64,000 bases of DNA from Alteromonas sp. MMG017. Its GTDB lineage: Bacteria; Pseudomonadota; Gammaproteobacteria; Enterobacterales; Alteromonadaceae. The first letter of the stretch is position 1; the number at the start of each line of letters is the position of its first letter. The DNA lies in NCBI RefSeq assembly GCF_018100795.1, contig NZ_JAGJDY010000001.1, forward strand, positions 62,001 to 126,000, read 5' to 3'. The notes under the pieces were generated by a model that saw only the letters and a program-made list of their open reading frames with translations, was not told the DNA's origin and ran no database searches. This document shows positions 45,364 through 56,453 of this stretch, in pieces. The position numbers and the translations under genes were made by a program.

Positions 45364-47055
45364 TTAAATGCTAACGCGCTTGTAAGGTCTGTATTCAGCT
45401 TTCCAGAAATTCCGTTCAATATGGTCATTCAACGCATCGTCTGACATCTCAAGGGCTAGCCCTTGTGCCATGGCAACCTTACCCACTTCAAAGGCTATTT
45501 TACGGCTAAGCTCAGCAATAGCACCCAATGGTGGCAACAAGGAACCTTCGCCAGTGTTTACCAGCGGCGACGCATCAGCAAGTGCATTACTTGCAGCCAT
45601 CAGCATTTCATCACTGATTAATTTTGCTTTTGCAGCAACGACACCAAGACCTATACCAGGGAAAATATACGAGTTATTACACTGGGCAATGGTAAAAACT
45701 TTACCTTTATACTCAACGGGCTTGAACGGGCTTCCCGTTGCAATAACCACTTCGCCATCAGTCCATTCAATAACCTGTTCAGGTCGCGCTTCAACCTGGC
45801 GAGACGGGTTACTTAATGGAAAGATAATAGGTAATTCACAGTTTTGCTTCATGGCACGAACCACCTGCTCGGTGAACAAACCAGGTTGCCCCGATACACC
45901 AATAAGAATATCTGGCTTGGCGCAGTGCATAACATCAAGTAGCGATGCGTAATCACCGCTAAAGGTCCAACTTTCAAGGTCGACTAACTGTTGATTTAGC
46001 TTTTGCTGGAAGTCACGTAATCCTTCCATACCTTCGGTCACTAGGCCGAAGCGGTCTACCATGAAGACTTGTTTACGCGCTTGCGCATCGCTAATACCTT
46101 CATGCACCATTTGTTGAATAAGCATTTCAGCAATACCGCAACCGGCTGAACCTGCCCCAACAAACACCACTTTCATGTCTGATAGCTTTTGTTGCTTCAT
46201 GCGACATGCTGCTAAAATGGTACCTAATGTGACCGCAGCAGTACCTTGAATATCGTCGTTAAAGCAGCACACTTGATTGCGATAGCGGTTTAGCAACGGC
46301 ATCGCGTTAGGCTGTGCGAAATCTTCAAACTGAATCATCACTTCAGGCCAGCGACGTTTTACTGCCTGAATGAACATATCGACAAATTCGTCGTAGTCTT
46401 CTTGGCCAATACGAGGATGACGTGCTCCCATGTACATAGGATCGTTTAGTAACTTCTCGTTGTTCGTTCCTACATCAAGCATCACCGGCAACGTATAAGC
46501 TGGGCTAATCCCACCACAAGCGGTATAAAGCGATAGCTTACCAATTGGAATACCCATACCACCAATACCTTGATCACCAAGACCAAGAATTCGCTCGCCG
46601 TCTGTGACAACAATGACTTTCACTTTACGCTTAGTGGCGTTGCGAACAATATCATCTATTTGATGGCGCTCTTCCCAAGACACAAACAACCCGCGCGAAC
46701 TACGATAAATGTCTGAAAACTGCTCACAGGCATCACCCACTGTTGGGGTGTATATAATTGGCATCATCTCATCAATATGCTTTTGAATAAGACGATAAAA
46801 CAGAGTTTCGTTGTTATCTTGAATGGCGCGTAAGTAGATATGCTTATTCAGTACTTCGTCGAAGCTACTGTATTGCATGTAAGCACGCTCTACTTGCTCT
46901 TCAATACTTTCGTAGCGAGGCGGTACTAAGCCGGTTAGGTTAAATGCAGCACGTTCTCTGGAAGTAAAGGCACTGCCTTTATTTAATAGGGGCGTTTCCA
47001 GCAGCGAGGGGCCAGCATGAGGAATATAAAGATATCGATTTGAATCTTCTGACAT
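45364..47055 (-). CDS. maeA: NAD-dependent malic enzyme
   Basis: 563 residues (E. coli MaeA 565). Oxidative decarboxylation of malate to pyruvate with NAD+. Blocks: [36 protein letters not shown] (catalytic/NAD region), [10 protein letters not shown] (metal-binding Glu and Asp), [11 protein letters not shown], and the Rossmann loop [13 protein letters not shown]. Stand-alone gene with its own terminator, divergent from nothing and about 70 bases downstream of mrcA on the same strand. Confidence 0.96.
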   Translation of the reverse strand: MSEDSNRYLYIPHAGPSLLETPLLNKGSAFTSRERAAFNLTGLVPPRYESIEEQVERAYMQYSSFDEVLNKHIYLRAIQDNNETLFYRLIQKHIDEMMPIIYTPTVGDACEQFSDIYRSSRGLFVSWEERHQIDDIVRNATKRKVKVIVVTDGERILGLGDQGIGGMGIPIGKLSLYTACGGISPAYTLPVMLDVGTNNEKLLNDPMYMGARHPRIGQEDYDEFVDMFIQAVKRRWPEVMIQFEDFAQPNAMPLLNRYRNQVCCFNDDIQGTAAVTLGTILAACRMKQQKLSDMKVVFVGAGSAGCGIAEMLIQQMVHEGISDAQARKQVFMVDRFGLVTEGMEGLRDFQQKLNQQLVDLESWTFSGDYASLLDVMHCAKPDILIGVSGQPGLFTEQVVRAMKQNCELPIIFPLSNPSRQVEARPEQVIEWTDGEVVIATGSPFKPVEYKGKVFTIAQCNNSYIFPGIGLGVVAAKAKLISDEMLMAASNALADASPLVNTGEGSLLPPLGAIAELSRKIAFEVGKVAMAQGLALEMSDDALNDHIERNFWKAEYRPYKRVSI

Positions 47056-47126
47056 GGGTTATCCGGTTGTATTTACAGGCAATCACTTAGCAGCAACCTG
47101 ATGAGCGCGCTTTTGCACGCTCTTTA

Positions 47127-49805
47127 TTAAAATATTTCTTCAGGTTCAGGCGTCGTTGTTTTATTTTGCGAGGCAGGGTCGACCACTTCATCATCAAGAA
47201 CATATGAGGTGGGTTCAGTGCCTTGCAAGAAATATTCGAACAGTGTCGTATGGTCTGTCCTTCGGGTCAACTTCCCACTGGTACGATCAATGCGAACACG
47301 TACTATTTTCTCAGGCACAGGAATAGGTGAATGAGGCTTCTCTGCCAACGCATATTCCATAAATCTTATCCATGCCGGGCCTGCTGCTTTGGCACCGTCT
47401 TCGGTACCAATTAACGCATTACCAATCCAATTGAATTTTTCAGGGTTGCGATTGATGAGGTTTTGGTTACGAGTCGCGCGGCCAAGTTGTCTGCCCATGT
47501 TGTCAAAACCCACCCATGCAGTCGCAACGATATCTTTTTGAAAACCACTGAACCAGGTATCTCTTGAATCATTCGTGGTACCAGTTTTACCGGCAATATC
47601 AGTGCGCTGAAGAATATTTCGTGCTCGCCAACCTGTACCAAGCCAATAGGTTTTCTTACTCCAGTTCCCATTAGCTCGTACACCGGTACGCATCATCTCA
47701 CCGACCAAGAAAGCATTTTGTGCAGTTATAACTTGCGGTGCACTTTGCTTTTCAGTTACATCACTTTCAGCTAGCAACACATCTTTATTAAGCTGGGCTT
47801 CGAGTAAGGCTTCCACATCAACTTCGTCACTGTCCAAACCGCTTTCTAAATCACTTTCTGGATAGCTTTCAGGGGCATGAGCTTTGGTGCAGTTGTCGCA
47901 TGCCCACACAGGGTTGGCTTGCCACAATACTTGATTATGTTCGTCCAGCACTTTAGCAATAAAATGCGGGTTCACTAGGTAGCCTCCGTTAGCAATAACC
48001 GCCATACCACGCACCACTTCTAGCGGTGTATGAGAGCTAGAACCCAACGACACGGTTTCATCTAACGGGATATCGTCAGGATCAAAACCAAAGCGGGTAA
48101 GGTAGTCGGCCGCTTTACGAAGCCCAACACCCCGCAATAGACGAACTGACACTACGTTCTTTGATTTACCCAAGGCTTTACGCATACGAATAGGGCCATC
48201 GTACTCAGCCGGTGAGTTTTGAGGGCGCCAAGCAACACCGGTCGCCGCATTCCATTGGTTAATAGGGGCATCATTAATAATCGAAGCAAGCGTGTACCCA
48301 CTGTCTATCGCCGCAGAATATATAAAGGGCTTAATGTTAGAGCCTACTTGTCGTTTCGCCTGTGTGGCACGATTAAACTGGCTTTGATAAAAGCTATACC
48401 CGCCAACTACCGCCTCAACCGCACCGTTTTGTGGGTTGAGCGCAATAAAGGCTCCGCTCACTTCAGGGAGTTGTGCGATACGCCATGCATCGTCCTGCTC
48501 ACGTACATAAATGACCGCACCAGGTTGTGTGATATCCAATGTAGTTTCAGGCTCACTGCCTTGCCTAAAGTCAGTAATATAGCGTCTAGCCCAGTCTAAG
48601 CCTTCCCAGGTAATTGTGCGCTTCTCGCCGTTTACATCAAGCACATCAATCGATTGTTCAGCGGCTGAAAGCACAACCGCAGGTACAAGAGGTTTTATAT
48701 AAGGCACCTGTGACAACGCAGCAAGCATCTCGCGCTCACTCCAATCACTAGCAAGCAACTTATCACTGATATCGGTATTTAAAGAAAGCTGCGGCACTGG
48801 CTCATCTTGGCTATCTGGCGATGGGGCATCCCACAAATAGCCCAGTGGCCCTTTGTAACCATGACGCTCATCATAGTCGTGTAGATTCCTTACCACCGCG
48901 CGCTGAGCAGCAAGCTGCAAGTCAGAACCTGCGGTCGCGTAAACTTGATAACCGCCGGTTTCCGCTTCATCTTTACCGTAAATGTCGACCATTTCGTTAT
49001 AGATGATGTCGGCCAGATAAGGGGCATCCACTTCAATTTCAGCCCCATGCTTACGCGCAGTTATAGGCGCGTTGGCCGCATTATCAAAGTCCGCTTTCGA
49101 TATGTATTCTTCATCAAGCATCCGCAGCAACACCACGCGGCGGCGACCTGCGGATGCTTCAGGATCAGTAATAGGATTTAGTGCTGAAGGCGCTTTGGGG
49201 AGACCTGCAATGGTGGCAAGTTGTGCCAAAGTAAGTTCATTAAGAGATTTGCCGTAATAAACCTGGGCAGCGGCACCAAAACCAAACGAACGATGACCGA
49301 GCTCAACTTTATTTAAATAGAGTTCAAGAATCTCTTCTTTGCTGAGTTCCTGCTCCATGTGCCAAGCGATAAATATCTCTTTTACCTTACGAATATACGT
49401 TTTTTCTCGACTTAAAAAGAAGCCTCGGGCAAGCTGCATTGTTAATGTACTGGCACCTTGCCGTTTTTCACCCGTTATAATTAAACTTAAAGCAGCACGA
49501 GCGATTCCGATAGGGTCAATACCGTGATGTTCGAAGAAGCGACTGTCTTCGGTGGCCAAAATCGCGTGAATTAATTGCTCAGGTACTTCCTCAAGTTTTA
49601 CGGGGATCCGCCGTTTAACGCCATATTGGGAAATTAATTTTCCATCATGGGTGTATATCTGCATGGGCGTTTGGAGTCTAACGTCCTTAAGTACAGTAAC
49701 GCTTGGTAGGTTAGGTTTGATATAAAAGTAAATACCAACAAGCGCCACACAACCAATAAGGCCAGAGATGACAAAAAATAATAATAACGGTTTAATGTAC
49801 TTCAC
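47127..49805 (-). CDS. mrcA: Penicillin-binding protein 1A
   Basis: 892 residues. Bifunctional peptidoglycan synthase: N-terminal membrane anchor (LLLFFVISGLIGCVALVGIYFY), glycosyltransferase GT51 domain with the catalytic Glu in ILATEDSRFFEHHGI and GASTLTMQLARGFFLS, and a transpeptidase domain with the Ser in GSNIKPFIY, KSKN and KTGT. Before the KTGT box there is an acidic Asp/Glu/Ser-rich insertion of about 40 residues (ESDLESGLDSDEVDVEALLE). Divergent from pilM, the arrangement conserved in many gammaproteobacteria (E. coli mrcA/hofM). Confidence 0.96.
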   Translation of the reverse strand: MKYIKPLLLFFVISGLIGCVALVGIYFYIKPNLPSVTVLKDVRLQTPMQIYTHDGKLISQYGVKRRIPVKLEEVPEQLIHAILATEDSRFFEHHGIDPIGIARAALSLIITGEKRQGASTLTMQLARGFFLSREKTYIRKVKEIFIAWHMEQELSKEEILELYLNKVELGHRSFGFGAAAQVYYGKSLNELTLAQLATIAGLPKAPSALNPITDPEASAGRRRVVLLRMLDEEYISKADFDNAANAPITARKHGAEIEVDAPYLADIIYNEMVDIYGKDEAETGGYQVYATAGSDLQLAAQRAVVRNLHDYDERHGYKGPLGYLWDAPSPDSQDEPVPQLSLNTDISDKLLASDWSEREMLAALSQVPYIKPLVPAVVLSAAEQSIDVLDVNGEKRTITWEGLDWARRYITDFRQGSEPETTLDITQPGAVIYVREQDDAWRIAQLPEVSGAFIALNPQNGAVEAVVGGYSFYQSQFNRATQAKRQVGSNIKPFIYSAAIDSGYTLASIINDAPINQWNAATGVAWRPQNSPAEYDGPIRMRKALGKSKNVVSVRLLRGVGLRKAADYLTRFGFDPDDIPLDETVSLGSSSHTPLEVVRGMAVIANGGYLVNPHFIAKVLDEHNQVLWQANPVWACDNCTKAHAPESYPESDLESGLDSDEVDVEALLEAQLNKDVLLAESDVTEKQSAPQVITAQNAFLVGEMMRTGVRANGNWSKKTYWLGTGWRARNILQRTDIAGKTGTTNDSRDTWFSGFQKDIVATAWVGFDNMGRQLGRATRNQNLINRNPEKFNWIGNALIGTEDGAKAAGPAWIRFMEYALAEKPHSPIPVPEKIVRVRIDRTSGKLTRRTDHTTLFEYFLQGTEPTSYVLDDEVVDPASQNKTTTPEPEEIF

Positions 49806-49944
49806 AATTTAAGGATACCAAGGCATTTTTGCGAAAATGACGTATATTTTCATACGTATGTGTTATCAATAGAACCATACGCACAATAAAAACTGAGTAA
49901 TATTGTACTTTAGAGCAATTACCATTGAAACCGGACACTTGTAA

Positions 49945-51012
49945 ATGAAATCGCTGTTCAAGAAAAAGATGCCTCCCATTGTGGGTTTAGACATAGGCAC
50001 ACGTCAAATAAAAGCGGTATGGCTAGAACATTCAGTCAATGGCTACATGCTTCAAGGTTATGCATGTGAATCTATCAATAAAGTTGCTTTTTCAGAGCGC
50101 GATATTAAAGATTACGAGGCGGTAAGTTTAGCACTTAAAAAAGTGCGTAACAGCTTAAAAACTAAAATAAAGCAAGCTAATGTCGCGGTAGCGGGTACAT
50201 CGGTAATCAGTAAAATCGTTTATATGGAACCCGACCAAAACGATTATGAACTGGAAAGCCAGATAGAAATTGAAGCCGATAGCCTCATTCCTTTTCCCCT
50301 TGAAGAGGTTTATTTAGATTTCGAAGAGCTTGGCCCCAGTGAAACCCATTCTGGCAAGGTCAATGTTCTATTAACTGCTGCTCATAAAGATTTAGTAGAT
50401 AGCCGATTACTGCTGTCTCGCGAAGCCGATTTCGAACCTAAAATTGTTGATGTGGAAAATTACGCGATTGGGAATGCCATCGACTTTTTCTACAATGGAA
50501 AAGTAGAAGATGAAGCCGTTTGTGCCATTAATGTAGGTGCCTCATTGCTTCAAGTTAGCGTGGTACGTAATGCCAATGTGATCTACACAAAAGAACACGC
50601 ATTTGGGCTAAATAACTTAGTCAACGATATTAGCGCTATTCAAATGATTGAGCGTGAAGAAGCCGAACGTCTATTAATGGATGATTCATCATCTAACAGT
50701 TGGGTAGATGAAGTATTACCTATCTTTGCCGCTAATTTACAACAGAACATCAATCGTGCATTGCAAATGTATATGACGACATTTCATGTTGACCGCCCCG
50801 CAAAAATTTTACTTTGTGGCGGCGCAGCCACTATCCAACCTTTAGTAGACATATTACGTCAAGACTTAGGCCTACAAGTTGATGTATTCGACCCCTTTTT
50901 GGGCATGACCATGAACCCTAAGTTAGATTCACAGCGGTTACGCCGTATCGCACCACAGCTCACTATTGCTGCAGGCCTTGCTAGCCGGAGTTTCACATCA
51001 TGGCACATGTAA
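49945..51012 (+). CDS. pilM: Type IV pilus assembly protein PilM
   Basis: 355 residues. Cytoplasmic actin-like ATPase that binds the PilN N-terminus and links the inner-membrane PilNOP platform to the pilus motor. Actin-fold phosphate loop VGLDIGTRQIKAVWLE, then INVGASLLQVSVV and LCGGAATIQPLVDIL. First gene of pilMNOPQ; its end overlaps pilN by 13 bases. Confidence 0.96.
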   Translation: MKSLFKKKMPPIVGLDIGTRQIKAVWLEHSVNGYMLQGYACESINKVAFSERDIKDYEAVSLALKKVRNSLKTKIKQANVAVAGTSVISKIVYMEPDQNDYELESQIEIEADSLIPFPLEEVYLDFEELGPSETHSGKVNVLLTAAHKDLVDSRLLLSREADFEPKIVDVENYAIGNAIDFFYNGKVEDEAVCAINVGASLLQVSVVRNANVIYTKEHAFGLNNLVNDISAIQMIEREEAERLLMDDSSSNSWVDEVLPIFAANLQQNINRALQMYMTTFHVDRPAKILLCGGAATIQPLVDILRQDLGLQVDVFDPFLGMTMNPKLDSQRLRRIAPQLTIAAGLASRSFTSWHM

Positions 51013-51581
51013 ACTTACTTCCTTGGCGCGAACAACAACGCCAACATCAAAAGCAGCAGTATCTAATGGGCCTGATTGCCGTTGCCGCTATTGTGGGGTT
51101 AATTTTTTGGTTTATCGGTCAAGCTATCGACCAACAAATTAATCATCAGAATTCAAGAAACCAGTTTCTTGAGCGAGAGATTGGCTTATTAGATGCGCAA
51201 ATTGCAGATATAAAAAATATTAAAGAAAGCAAAAATGCGATTGAACAGCGCATGGCCCTTATTGAGCAATTACAGGCTAGTCGAAATGTCGCGGCCATAA
51301 TATTTGATGAGCTTGCTAAAATCGTACCCGTGGGCGTGACCTTCCAATCTATGAAGCGCATAGGTAATCAATTACAAATTGAAGGTATCAGCGATTCAAA
51401 TAACCGACTTTCTGATTTCATGCGCTCATTAGATAATTCAGATGTTTTTGTTGGAGCTGAATTGTCTTCTATAAAAGCAGACACCAATGCCTCTCGCGCA
51501 ATTAGCACCTTCACGCTTACCTTCATGGTTAGCGATTCGGTATCACCGTTGGAACAAGATGCTGAAGGGGAGACAAACTAA
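51000..51581 (+). CDS. pilN: Type IV pilus assembly protein PilN
   Basis: 193 residues. The cytoplasmic N-terminus NLLPWREQQRQ is the PilM-binding motif. One transmembrane helix (LMGLIAVAAIVGLIFWFIG), then a periplasmic coiled coil and ferredoxin-like domain that pairs with PilO. The stop overlaps pilO (TAATG). Confidence 0.96.
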   Translation: MAHVNLLPWREQQRQHQKQQYLMGLIAVAAIVGLIFWFIGQAIDQQINHQNSRNQFLEREIGLLDAQIADIKNIKESKNAIEQRMALIEQLQASRNVAAIIFDELAKIVPVGVTFQSMKRIGNQLQIEGISDSNNRLSDFMRSLDNSDVFVGAELSSIKADTNASRAISTFTLTFMVSDSVSPLEQDAEGETN

Positions 51582-52192
51582 TGAAATTTGATGTCGAAAA
51601 GCTTAAAGAACTCAATGAATTAGATTTTGAACAAATTGCTATTTGGCCCAATGAAATACGTATAGTCGTGGCTGCCTTTGTGGCAATCGTAATTGGTGCA
51701 CTTAGCTATTATCTACTTATAAACCCTAAGCTCCCTATTCTAGATGCTGCGGAATTAAAAGAACAAGAGCTGAAGCTGCAATACGAAGCCAAGTACCGCA
51801 TTGCGGTAAATAAAGAAGCGTATCGAGAGCAGCTCGCACAGCTAGAAAATGACTTTTCTTCCATGCTGAAAAGCTTACCTACCAGCAATGAAACCCCTGG
51901 CTTGCTAGACGATATAACTTATGTAGGCACCTCATCAGGACTTACCTTCAAGTTATTGAACTGGCAACAAGAGGTACCTAAAGAGTTCTACACCGAACTG
52001 CCTATTGAAATTGAAGTCAGTGGCGGCTATCACCATTTTGGAGAGTTCGTTTCTAAGGTGGCTGGGCTTCCTCGTATCGTCACCTTGCATGACTTTGATA
52101 TTTTACGGGAAAGTAATGGGCTTACCTTGCAATTACAAGCGAAAACCTACCGCTCAGAAAACAGTACCGGTATAAGCGGGGGATCTCAGTGA
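51581..52192 (+). CDS. pilO: Type IV pilus assembly protein PilO
   Basis: 203 residues. Membrane helix IRIVVAAFVAIVIGALSYYLLI, periplasmic coiled coil and a small alpha/beta domain (YTELPIEIEVSGGYHHFGEFV). It forms heterodimers with PilN and contacts PilP. Its end overlaps pilP. Confidence 0.95.
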   Translation: MKFDVEKLKELNELDFEQIAIWPNEIRIVVAAFVAIVIGALSYYLLINPKLPILDAAELKEQELKLQYEAKYRIAVNKEAYREQLAQLENDFSSMLKSLPTSNETPGLLDDITYVGTSSGLTFKLLNWQQEVPKEFYTELPIEIEVSGGYHHFGEFVSKVAGLPRIVTLHDFDILRESNGLTLQLQAKTYRSENSTGISGGSQ

Positions 52193-52722
52193 TGCGCTAT
52201 TTTTTAGTTCTTGCTACTGTTGTCCTAATAACCGCTTGCTCGCCAAAACTTGATGATTTGCAGGCGTATACGCAAAGTGTGAGCGAAAATGCGGTTCACA
52301 ATATCGAACCCTACCCTGAGTTTGCTACACCTAAAACCTTTGAGTATTCGGCGAGCGAATTGCCTAGCCCTTTTGATTCGCCTAAAGAAAACACGCCACC
52401 ACTGACACAAACTCGACAACAAAACTGTTTTCAACCTGACTTTGAACGCACAAAGCAGAAACTGGAAAGGTATGGCTTAGACTCATTAGGGTTGACCGGA
52501 AACTTTAAAAGCCAAGGCGTTGAATGGGCGCTAGTAACCAGTAATGACGGTATTCTACATAAAGCCAAAATTGGCAGCCGCATCGGTTTATTTTACGGTA
52601 AAATCACTGGAATTAATCCAAACTCACTAACAATAGAACAGCTTATACCTGATGGCGCAGGTTGCTGGCAGAAAAAAGAGATAACGTTGAGCAAAACCTC
52701 AACGTCAGGAGAGAAAAAATAA
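52189..52722 (+). CDS. pilP: Type IV pilus assembly lipoprotein PilP
   Basis: 177 residues. Signal with lipobox LITACSP. A disordered Pro-rich linker is followed by the beta-sandwich domain (YGLDSLGLTGNF; WALVTSNDGILHKAKIGSRIG) that contacts the secretin PilQ. The frame opens with GTG-ATG; either codon may start. The TAA overlaps the pilQ start. Confidence 0.94.
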   Translation: MMRYFLVLATVVLITACSPKLDDLQAYTQSVSENAVHNIEPYPEFATPKTFEYSASELPSPFDSPKENTPPLTQTRQQNCFQPDFERTKQKLERYGLDSLGLTGNFKSQGVEWALVTSNDGILHKAKIGSRIGLFYGKITGINPNSLTIEQLIPDGAGCWQKKEITLSKTSTSGEKK

Positions 52723-54482
52723 TGGCTGAGCGTTACCTATTTAACAAATCTTTAAATCGTAGAAGTTCTCGCTGGCCTTGGTTGCTTGGCTTTGCTGCTA
52801 TATGTACGGTATTGATGGTTTATGTTGCGCCCGCCAAAGCGTTAGAACCCGTATTGTTCGACCCAAGTAACGACACTCCCTCAACCCGAATTACCGGTAT
52901 CGATTTTACCCGAGAAGCGAATAATATTGGTGTTACATTAGTCACCTTTGAAGGTGCTTCACCTACACCGCAACTCGTTGAGTCTCAAGGAAAGGTTACC
53001 ATTACATTCGCTGATAGCGTGTTAGATGACAGTCAGCTCGTTGAATTAAATGTGACAGAGTTCTCCACGCCTGTATCAACCATTGAAACCTTTCAAGATA
53101 AAAAAGGTACGCGCATAGAAATTCTTTATAGCGATACCGTGACAGCTCGCCACGCGATAGACGATAACGTCATTCGCATCAAAATTGAGCCGATGAGCTT
53201 GTCGCAACAAGAAGAGTTAGAAAACAAAAAAACCTATACAGGCGACCCTATCTCGCTAGATTTTCAAGATGTACCTGTACGTCAAGTGTTGCAAATTATC
53301 GCGCAAGTTAACGGCTTTAACTTAGTGACCACAGACACAGTGACTGGAAATGTCACTATTAGCCTATCAGGTGTACCTTGGGATCAAGCCCTTGATATGA
53401 TTTTGCGTGTTAAAGGATTAGATAAACGCTTAGAGGGTAACATTCTGTTGATTGCGCCAACTGAAGAGCTTACCGCCAGAGAAACCCAAGCATTACAGTC
53501 AAAGAAGCAGGTGTCTGATTTAGCCCCGCTTAGTACAGTCAACATCTCGGTAAATTACGCTAAGGCAGCTAACCTGGCGACGATTTTGAAATCTTCAGAA
53601 GGCGGCATTTTGTCTGAACGCGGGACAGTTACCGTGGATGAACGTACCAACACTATGCTTATTCGAGATACGTTACCTTCTATTGATGAAGCAAGAAAAA
53701 TGATTGATGCGCTGGATATTCCAGTTAAACAAGTATTAATTGAAAGCAGAATGGTGACCGTACTTGATAATGTGGATGAAGAGCTAGGTGTTCGCTGGGG
53801 CTTAAGCGATAGAGAAAGTGACAGTGGTGTTTCAGGGAGTATTGAAGGAGCTGAAACTATTGCAGGCGGCTCTATTCCGAGTATTGACGACAGACTAAAC
53901 GTAAACCTTCCGGTTTCGGGTGCAACGGGCACTATTGGCTTTCAAATCGCAAGCTTGGTTGATGGCACCATATTAGATTTAGAGCTATCTGCGCTTGAGT
54001 CTGAAAACAAAGGTGAGATTATCGCTAGCCCACGTATTACCGTGGCGAACCAACAAGAAGCCTACATTGAACAAGGAACCGAAATACCTTATGTTCAAGC
54101 CACCTCAAGTGGCGCAACGTCGGTTGAATTCAAAAAAGCGGTATTGTCGCTTCGCGTAACACCGCAAATTACGCCAGATAATCGCATTATTTTGGATTTG
54201 GTGGTTACACAAGATACCCGTGGTGAAACAGTGTCTACTTCTACCGGTGATGCCGTTGCTATTGATACGCAAGAAATCAAAACTCAGGTCTTGGTAGAGA
54301 ACGGCGAAACCATCGTATTAGGCGGAATTTTCCAGCAAACGAGTACCGATAACGTGTCAAAAGTGCCATTATTTGGTGACCTGCCGTTTTTAGGTGTGCT
54401 GTTTCGCAATACATCGGAGTTTCAAGAGAAGCGTGAGCTACTTATATTTGTAACACCGAAAATAATAACAGAAAAACCGTAA
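52722..54482 (+). CDS. pilQ: Type IV pilus secretin PilQ
   Basis: 586 residues. Outer-membrane pore for the pilus. Signal sequence with a charged lead (NRRSSRWPWLLGFAAICTVL), one AMIN domain (about 50-160), the secretin N0/STN region (ISLDFQDVPVRQVLQIIAQV), an N1 domain (LSTVNISVNYAKAANLATIL) and the secretin core (IIASPRITVANQQEAYIEQG ... VLVENGETIVLGGIFQ). ATG at 52722 is chosen for GGAGAG upstream and overlap with pilP. One AMIN domain only, fewer than in pseudomonads. Confidence 0.96.
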   Translation: MAERYLFNKSLNRRSSRWPWLLGFAAICTVLMVYVAPAKALEPVLFDPSNDTPSTRITGIDFTREANNIGVTLVTFEGASPTPQLVESQGKVTITFADSVLDDSQLVELNVTEFSTPVSTIETFQDKKGTRIEILYSDTVTARHAIDDNVIRIKIEPMSLSQQEELENKKTYTGDPISLDFQDVPVRQVLQIIAQVNGFNLVTTDTVTGNVTISLSGVPWDQALDMILRVKGLDKRLEGNILLIAPTEELTARETQALQSKKQVSDLAPLSTVNISVNYAKAANLATILKSSEGGILSERGTVTVDERTNTMLIRDTLPSIDEARKMIDALDIPVKQVLIESRMVTVLDNVDEELGVRWGLSDRESDSGVSGSIEGAETIAGGSIPSIDDRLNVNLPVSGATGTIGFQIASLVDGTILDLELSALESENKGEIIASPRITVANQQEAYIEQGTEIPYVQATSSGATSVEFKKAVLSLRVTPQITPDNRIILDLVVTQDTRGETVSTSTGDAVAIDTQEIKTQVLVENGETIVLGGIFQQTSTDNVSKVPLFGDLPFLGVLFRNTSEFQEKRELLIFVTPKIITEKP

Positions 54483-54505
54483 CAACCTATTATTCAAGGT
54501 AAAAT

Positions 54506-54530
54506 GCGGGCTGATAGCAGTCCGCTTTTT
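54506..54530 (+). terminator. Terminator after pilQ
   Basis: GCGGGCTG / CAGTCCGC stem (one G-T pair), 4-nt loop, then five T. It separates the pil operon from aroK. The remaining bases to 54754 hold no gene. Confidence 0.8.
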
Positions 54531-54754
54531 GCGTTTTCAGGTACTGCAATACCCCTGTATTTACATTATAGTGCTAATTGTTTTCAACAATACTTGCAAG
54601 GGCTTGTTAGAAACTGAGATAATCGCGGTCTCGAAATTTTAGCGAGGTTAAAGGAGTAGTGCTTATTGGACATTAAATAAGCACGAGTCAATGGGTAGGC
54701 TGGTAAGGCAACAGTGCATGCCCCTAACATGATAAAGTTGTGATATAAGCAAAT

Positions 54755-55270
54755 ATGGCTGAAAAACGTAATATCTTTTTGGTTGGCCCAATGGGTGCTG
54801 GCAAAAGCACCATCGGTAGACACCTGGCAGACGAACTTCACCTGGATTTTTATGACTCCGATCAGGAAATAGAGCGCCGTTCTGGTGCTGATATCGCCTG
54901 GATCTTCGACCTTGAAGGCGAAGATGGATTCCGTGCGCGTGAAGAAAACATCATCAATGATTTAACAGACAAGCAGGGTATCGTGCTTGCCACTGGCGGC
55001 GGTTCAATTGTAACCAAAGCAGTTCGTAATCGTTTGTCTGCACGAGGCATTGTTGTTTACTTGCAAACTACGATTGATAAGCAAGTTGCTCGAACACAGC
55101 GCGATAAGCGTCGCCCTTTGCTTCAAAACGACGATCCGGAGCAAGTACTTCGCGATCTAGCAGATTTGCGTAATCCTCTTTACGAAGAAGTTGCAGATTA
55201 TGTAGTTGATACTGATGACCAATCTGCTCGCGCAGTGGCAAATCAGATCATTAGTAAAATCGGTTTATAA
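54755..55270 (+). CDS. aroK: Shikimate kinase I
   Basis: 171 residues. Phosphorylates shikimate on the way to chorismate. The P-loop is [15 protein letters not shown], the shikimate-binding Asp/Arg are in [11 protein letters not shown] and FRARE, GGGS follows, and the lid RDKRRPLLQ carries the Arg. Position between pilQ and aroB is conserved from E. coli. aroB follows after 27 bases, so they are probably co-transcribed. Confidence 0.97.
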   Translation: MAEKRNIFLVGPMGAGKSTIGRHLADELHLDFYDSDQEIERRSGADIAWIFDLEGEDGFRAREENIINDLTDKQGIVLATGGGSIVTKAVRNRLSARGIVVYLQTTIDKQVARTQRDKRRPLLQNDDPEQVLRDLADLRNPLYEEVADYVVDTDDQSARAVANQIISKIGL

Positions 55271-55297
55271 ATAAAATAATTAGGAGGTGCTACGCCC

Positions 55298-56365
55298 ATG
55301 TCAACCTTAACTGTGGAACTTGGTGAACGTAGCTATCCTATACATATTGAGGCCGGGTTGCTCAAGCAGCCTGGCCTTTTTGTGCCTTATATAAAAGGTC
55401 CATTGGCGGTTATTGTCACCAATGAAACTGTTGCGCCATTATACCTTGAGACAGTGAAAGCGGCATGTGGTAGCAAGCAAATCGAAACCATTGTATTGCC
55501 TGACGGTGAACAATATAAAAACCTCGAGCAATTCGAGGTAGTCATGACCCGCTTGCTTGAACTCAACGCAGCTCGAGATACCACCCTTATTGCTTTAGGG
55601 GGTGGTGTTATTGGCGATTTATGTGGTTTTGTGGCTGCAACATATCAACGCGGCGTACCCTTTATTCAAGTGCCCACTACCCTACTTTCACAAGTAGACT
55701 CTTCTGTAGGTGGTAAAACTGCGGTTAATCACCCATTGGGCAAAAATATGATTGGTGCTTTTTATCAGCCAATCTTGGTCGCTATTGATACGCAATCACT
55801 GTCTACGCTACCTCCCCGTGAATTCTCTGCTGGTATGGCGGAAGTTATAAAATACGGCATCATATATGATGAAGCCTTTTTCTCTTGGCTTGAAGCGAAT
55901 GAGCAAGCACTAAAACAGCTTGATGAATCAACCCTCAATGTTGCCATTAAACGCTGCTGTGAAATTAAAGCGGAAGTGGTTGCTAAAGATGAACGTGAAG
56001 GCGGCTTGAGAGCTATTTTAAACTTAGGTCACACCTTTGGCCACGCCATTGAAGCTGAACAGGGTTATGGTAACTGGTTACATGGCGAAGCCGTGTCAGC
56101 TGGTACTATAATTGCTTGTGTAGCTGCAGAGCAGTTAGGTTGGTTTACAGCGCCAGAAACTCGTCGCGTACGTTCACTCTTTGAGGCATTTTCACTTCCA
56201 GTGGAAGGGCCTAGTACAATGAGCAAAGCAGATTATGTAAAGCATATGAAGCGCGACAAAAAAGTAGAAGCCGGTAATATTCGTTTTGTGCTTCCTAAGA
56301 ATATGGGCAATGCAGTTGTCACTAAAGACGTCACTGACGATATTCTTAACGATATTCTACGCTAG
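55298..56365 (+). CDS. aroB: 3-dehydroquinate synthase
   Basis: 355 residues. Second step of the shikimate pathway, NAD- and metal-dependent. Blocks: [34 protein letters not shown] (NAD loop), [21 protein letters not shown], and the metal-binding His residues in [14 protein letters not shown] and [10 protein letters not shown]. Strong ribosome site AGGAGG upstream. Confidence 0.97.
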   Translation: MSTLTVELGERSYPIHIEAGLLKQPGLFVPYIKGPLAVIVTNETVAPLYLETVKAACGSKQIETIVLPDGEQYKNLEQFEVVMTRLLELNAARDTTLIALGGGVIGDLCGFVAATYQRGVPFIQVPTTLLSQVDSSVGGKTAVNHPLGKNMIGAFYQPILVAIDTQSLSTLPPREFSAGMAEVIKYGIIYDEAFFSWLEANEQALKQLDESTLNVAIKRCCEIKAEVVAKDEREGGLRAILNLGHTFGHAIEAEQGYGNWLHGEAVSAGTIIACVAAEQLGWFTAPETRRVRSLFEAFSLPVEGPSTMSKADYVKHMKRDKKVEAGNIRFVLPKNMGNAVVTKDVTDDILNDILR

Positions 56366-56453
56366 CCATATACTGGCAAACCTAACTAACACCAACATTC
56401 GTTTTCTTTGCTAGCCCTTTACACAGGTATTGGGCTTTATGGGGTTATTGCGC

